A stretch of 64,000 bases of DNA from Brevibacterium iodinum ATCC 49514 (lineage in GTDB: Bacteria > Actinomycetota > Actinomycetes > Actinomycetales > Brevibacteriaceae), in the NCBI RefSeq assembly GCF_900169265.1, contig NZ_FXYX01000009.1, positions 1 to 64,000 on the forward strand, in the 5' to 3' direction. Position numbers and translations under genes: made by a program. The notes under the pieces were generated by a model that saw nothing but the letters and a program-made list of their open reading frames with translations, was not told the origin of the DNA and ran no database searches. Of the stretch, positions 63,967-64,000 are shown piece after piece (the stretch's first letter is position 1; the number at the start of each line of letters is the position of its first letter).

Positions 63967-64000
63967 TGAAATCCAGCTGCCCCGGCAACTTCATCGCTAG

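Overview
The window reads as chromosome from a high-GC, Gram-positive actinobacterium. GC is about 65%, coding density is high, several starts have no leader (ATG right after the promoter), ATGA/GTGA overlaps are common, and the gene families are typical (BCCT osmolyte carriers, DUF222/HNH proteins, an actinobacterial hut pathway through HutF). The set fits Brevibacterium or a close relative. That is inference from gene content, not a database match. I saw no rRNA, tRNA, CRISPR array or replication origin.

Layout. 1-205: end of an ISL3-type insertion sequence. 374-7042: DtxR/MntR-type regulator, two proteins with PH-like tails, a choline-type BCCT carrier and a lipase-maturation-factor-like membrane protein. 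7156-15097: manganese transporter MntH with a palindrome against its start codon, a TetR-DoxX pair, a methyltransferase, RlmC, a VOC protein and a second BCCT carrier. 15147-25071: histidine utilisation. On the minus strand, hutU forms one unit and hutI-hutH-M20 hydrolase-hutF-iclR another; a LysR gene lies divergent to hutU. 25340-29224: thiolase, CoA transferase and acyl-CoA dehydrogenase. 29450-30880: an NCS1 permease that carries the hut operator. 31366-32832: secreted lipase. 33049-41264: a minus-strand catabolic cluster (two amidases, an M20 carbamoylase, two MHS transporters, a LysR). 41678-51164: DUF222/HNH protein, Lgt, thioesterase, two aminotransferases, a FAD oxidoreductase and a membrane protein. 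51265-54760: a decaying stretch with a frameshifted exporter, a MerR remnant and an M20 pseudogene around an intact HAD phosphatase. 54761-63966: SRPBCC protein, SNF2 helicase, a CstR-like sulfur module, AspA, CHY zinc finger and DUF2891.

How it works together. The hut block converts histidine via urocanate, imidazolone propionate and formiminoglutamate to N-formylglutamate (HutH, HutU, HutI, HutF). No HutG is present, and an M20-family hydrolase sits in the operon where a deformylase is needed. One palindrome, core CCGAAATATCGGACA read toward each gene, lies before hutI, hutU and the distant NCS1 permease. This defines a three-promoter regulon, most simply controlled by the IclR protein at the end of the hut operon. 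The sulfur module pairs a CsoR-fold repressor whose copper-ligand histidine position is alanine with two operators, a small Cys-rich protein and a persulfide dioxygenase-rhodanese fusion.

At the DNA level, the 9-mer CCGAGGYGG (Y = C or T) recurs far above expectation on both strands, in genes and between them. Long stem-loops and short tandem repeats are also frequent in the gaps between genes.
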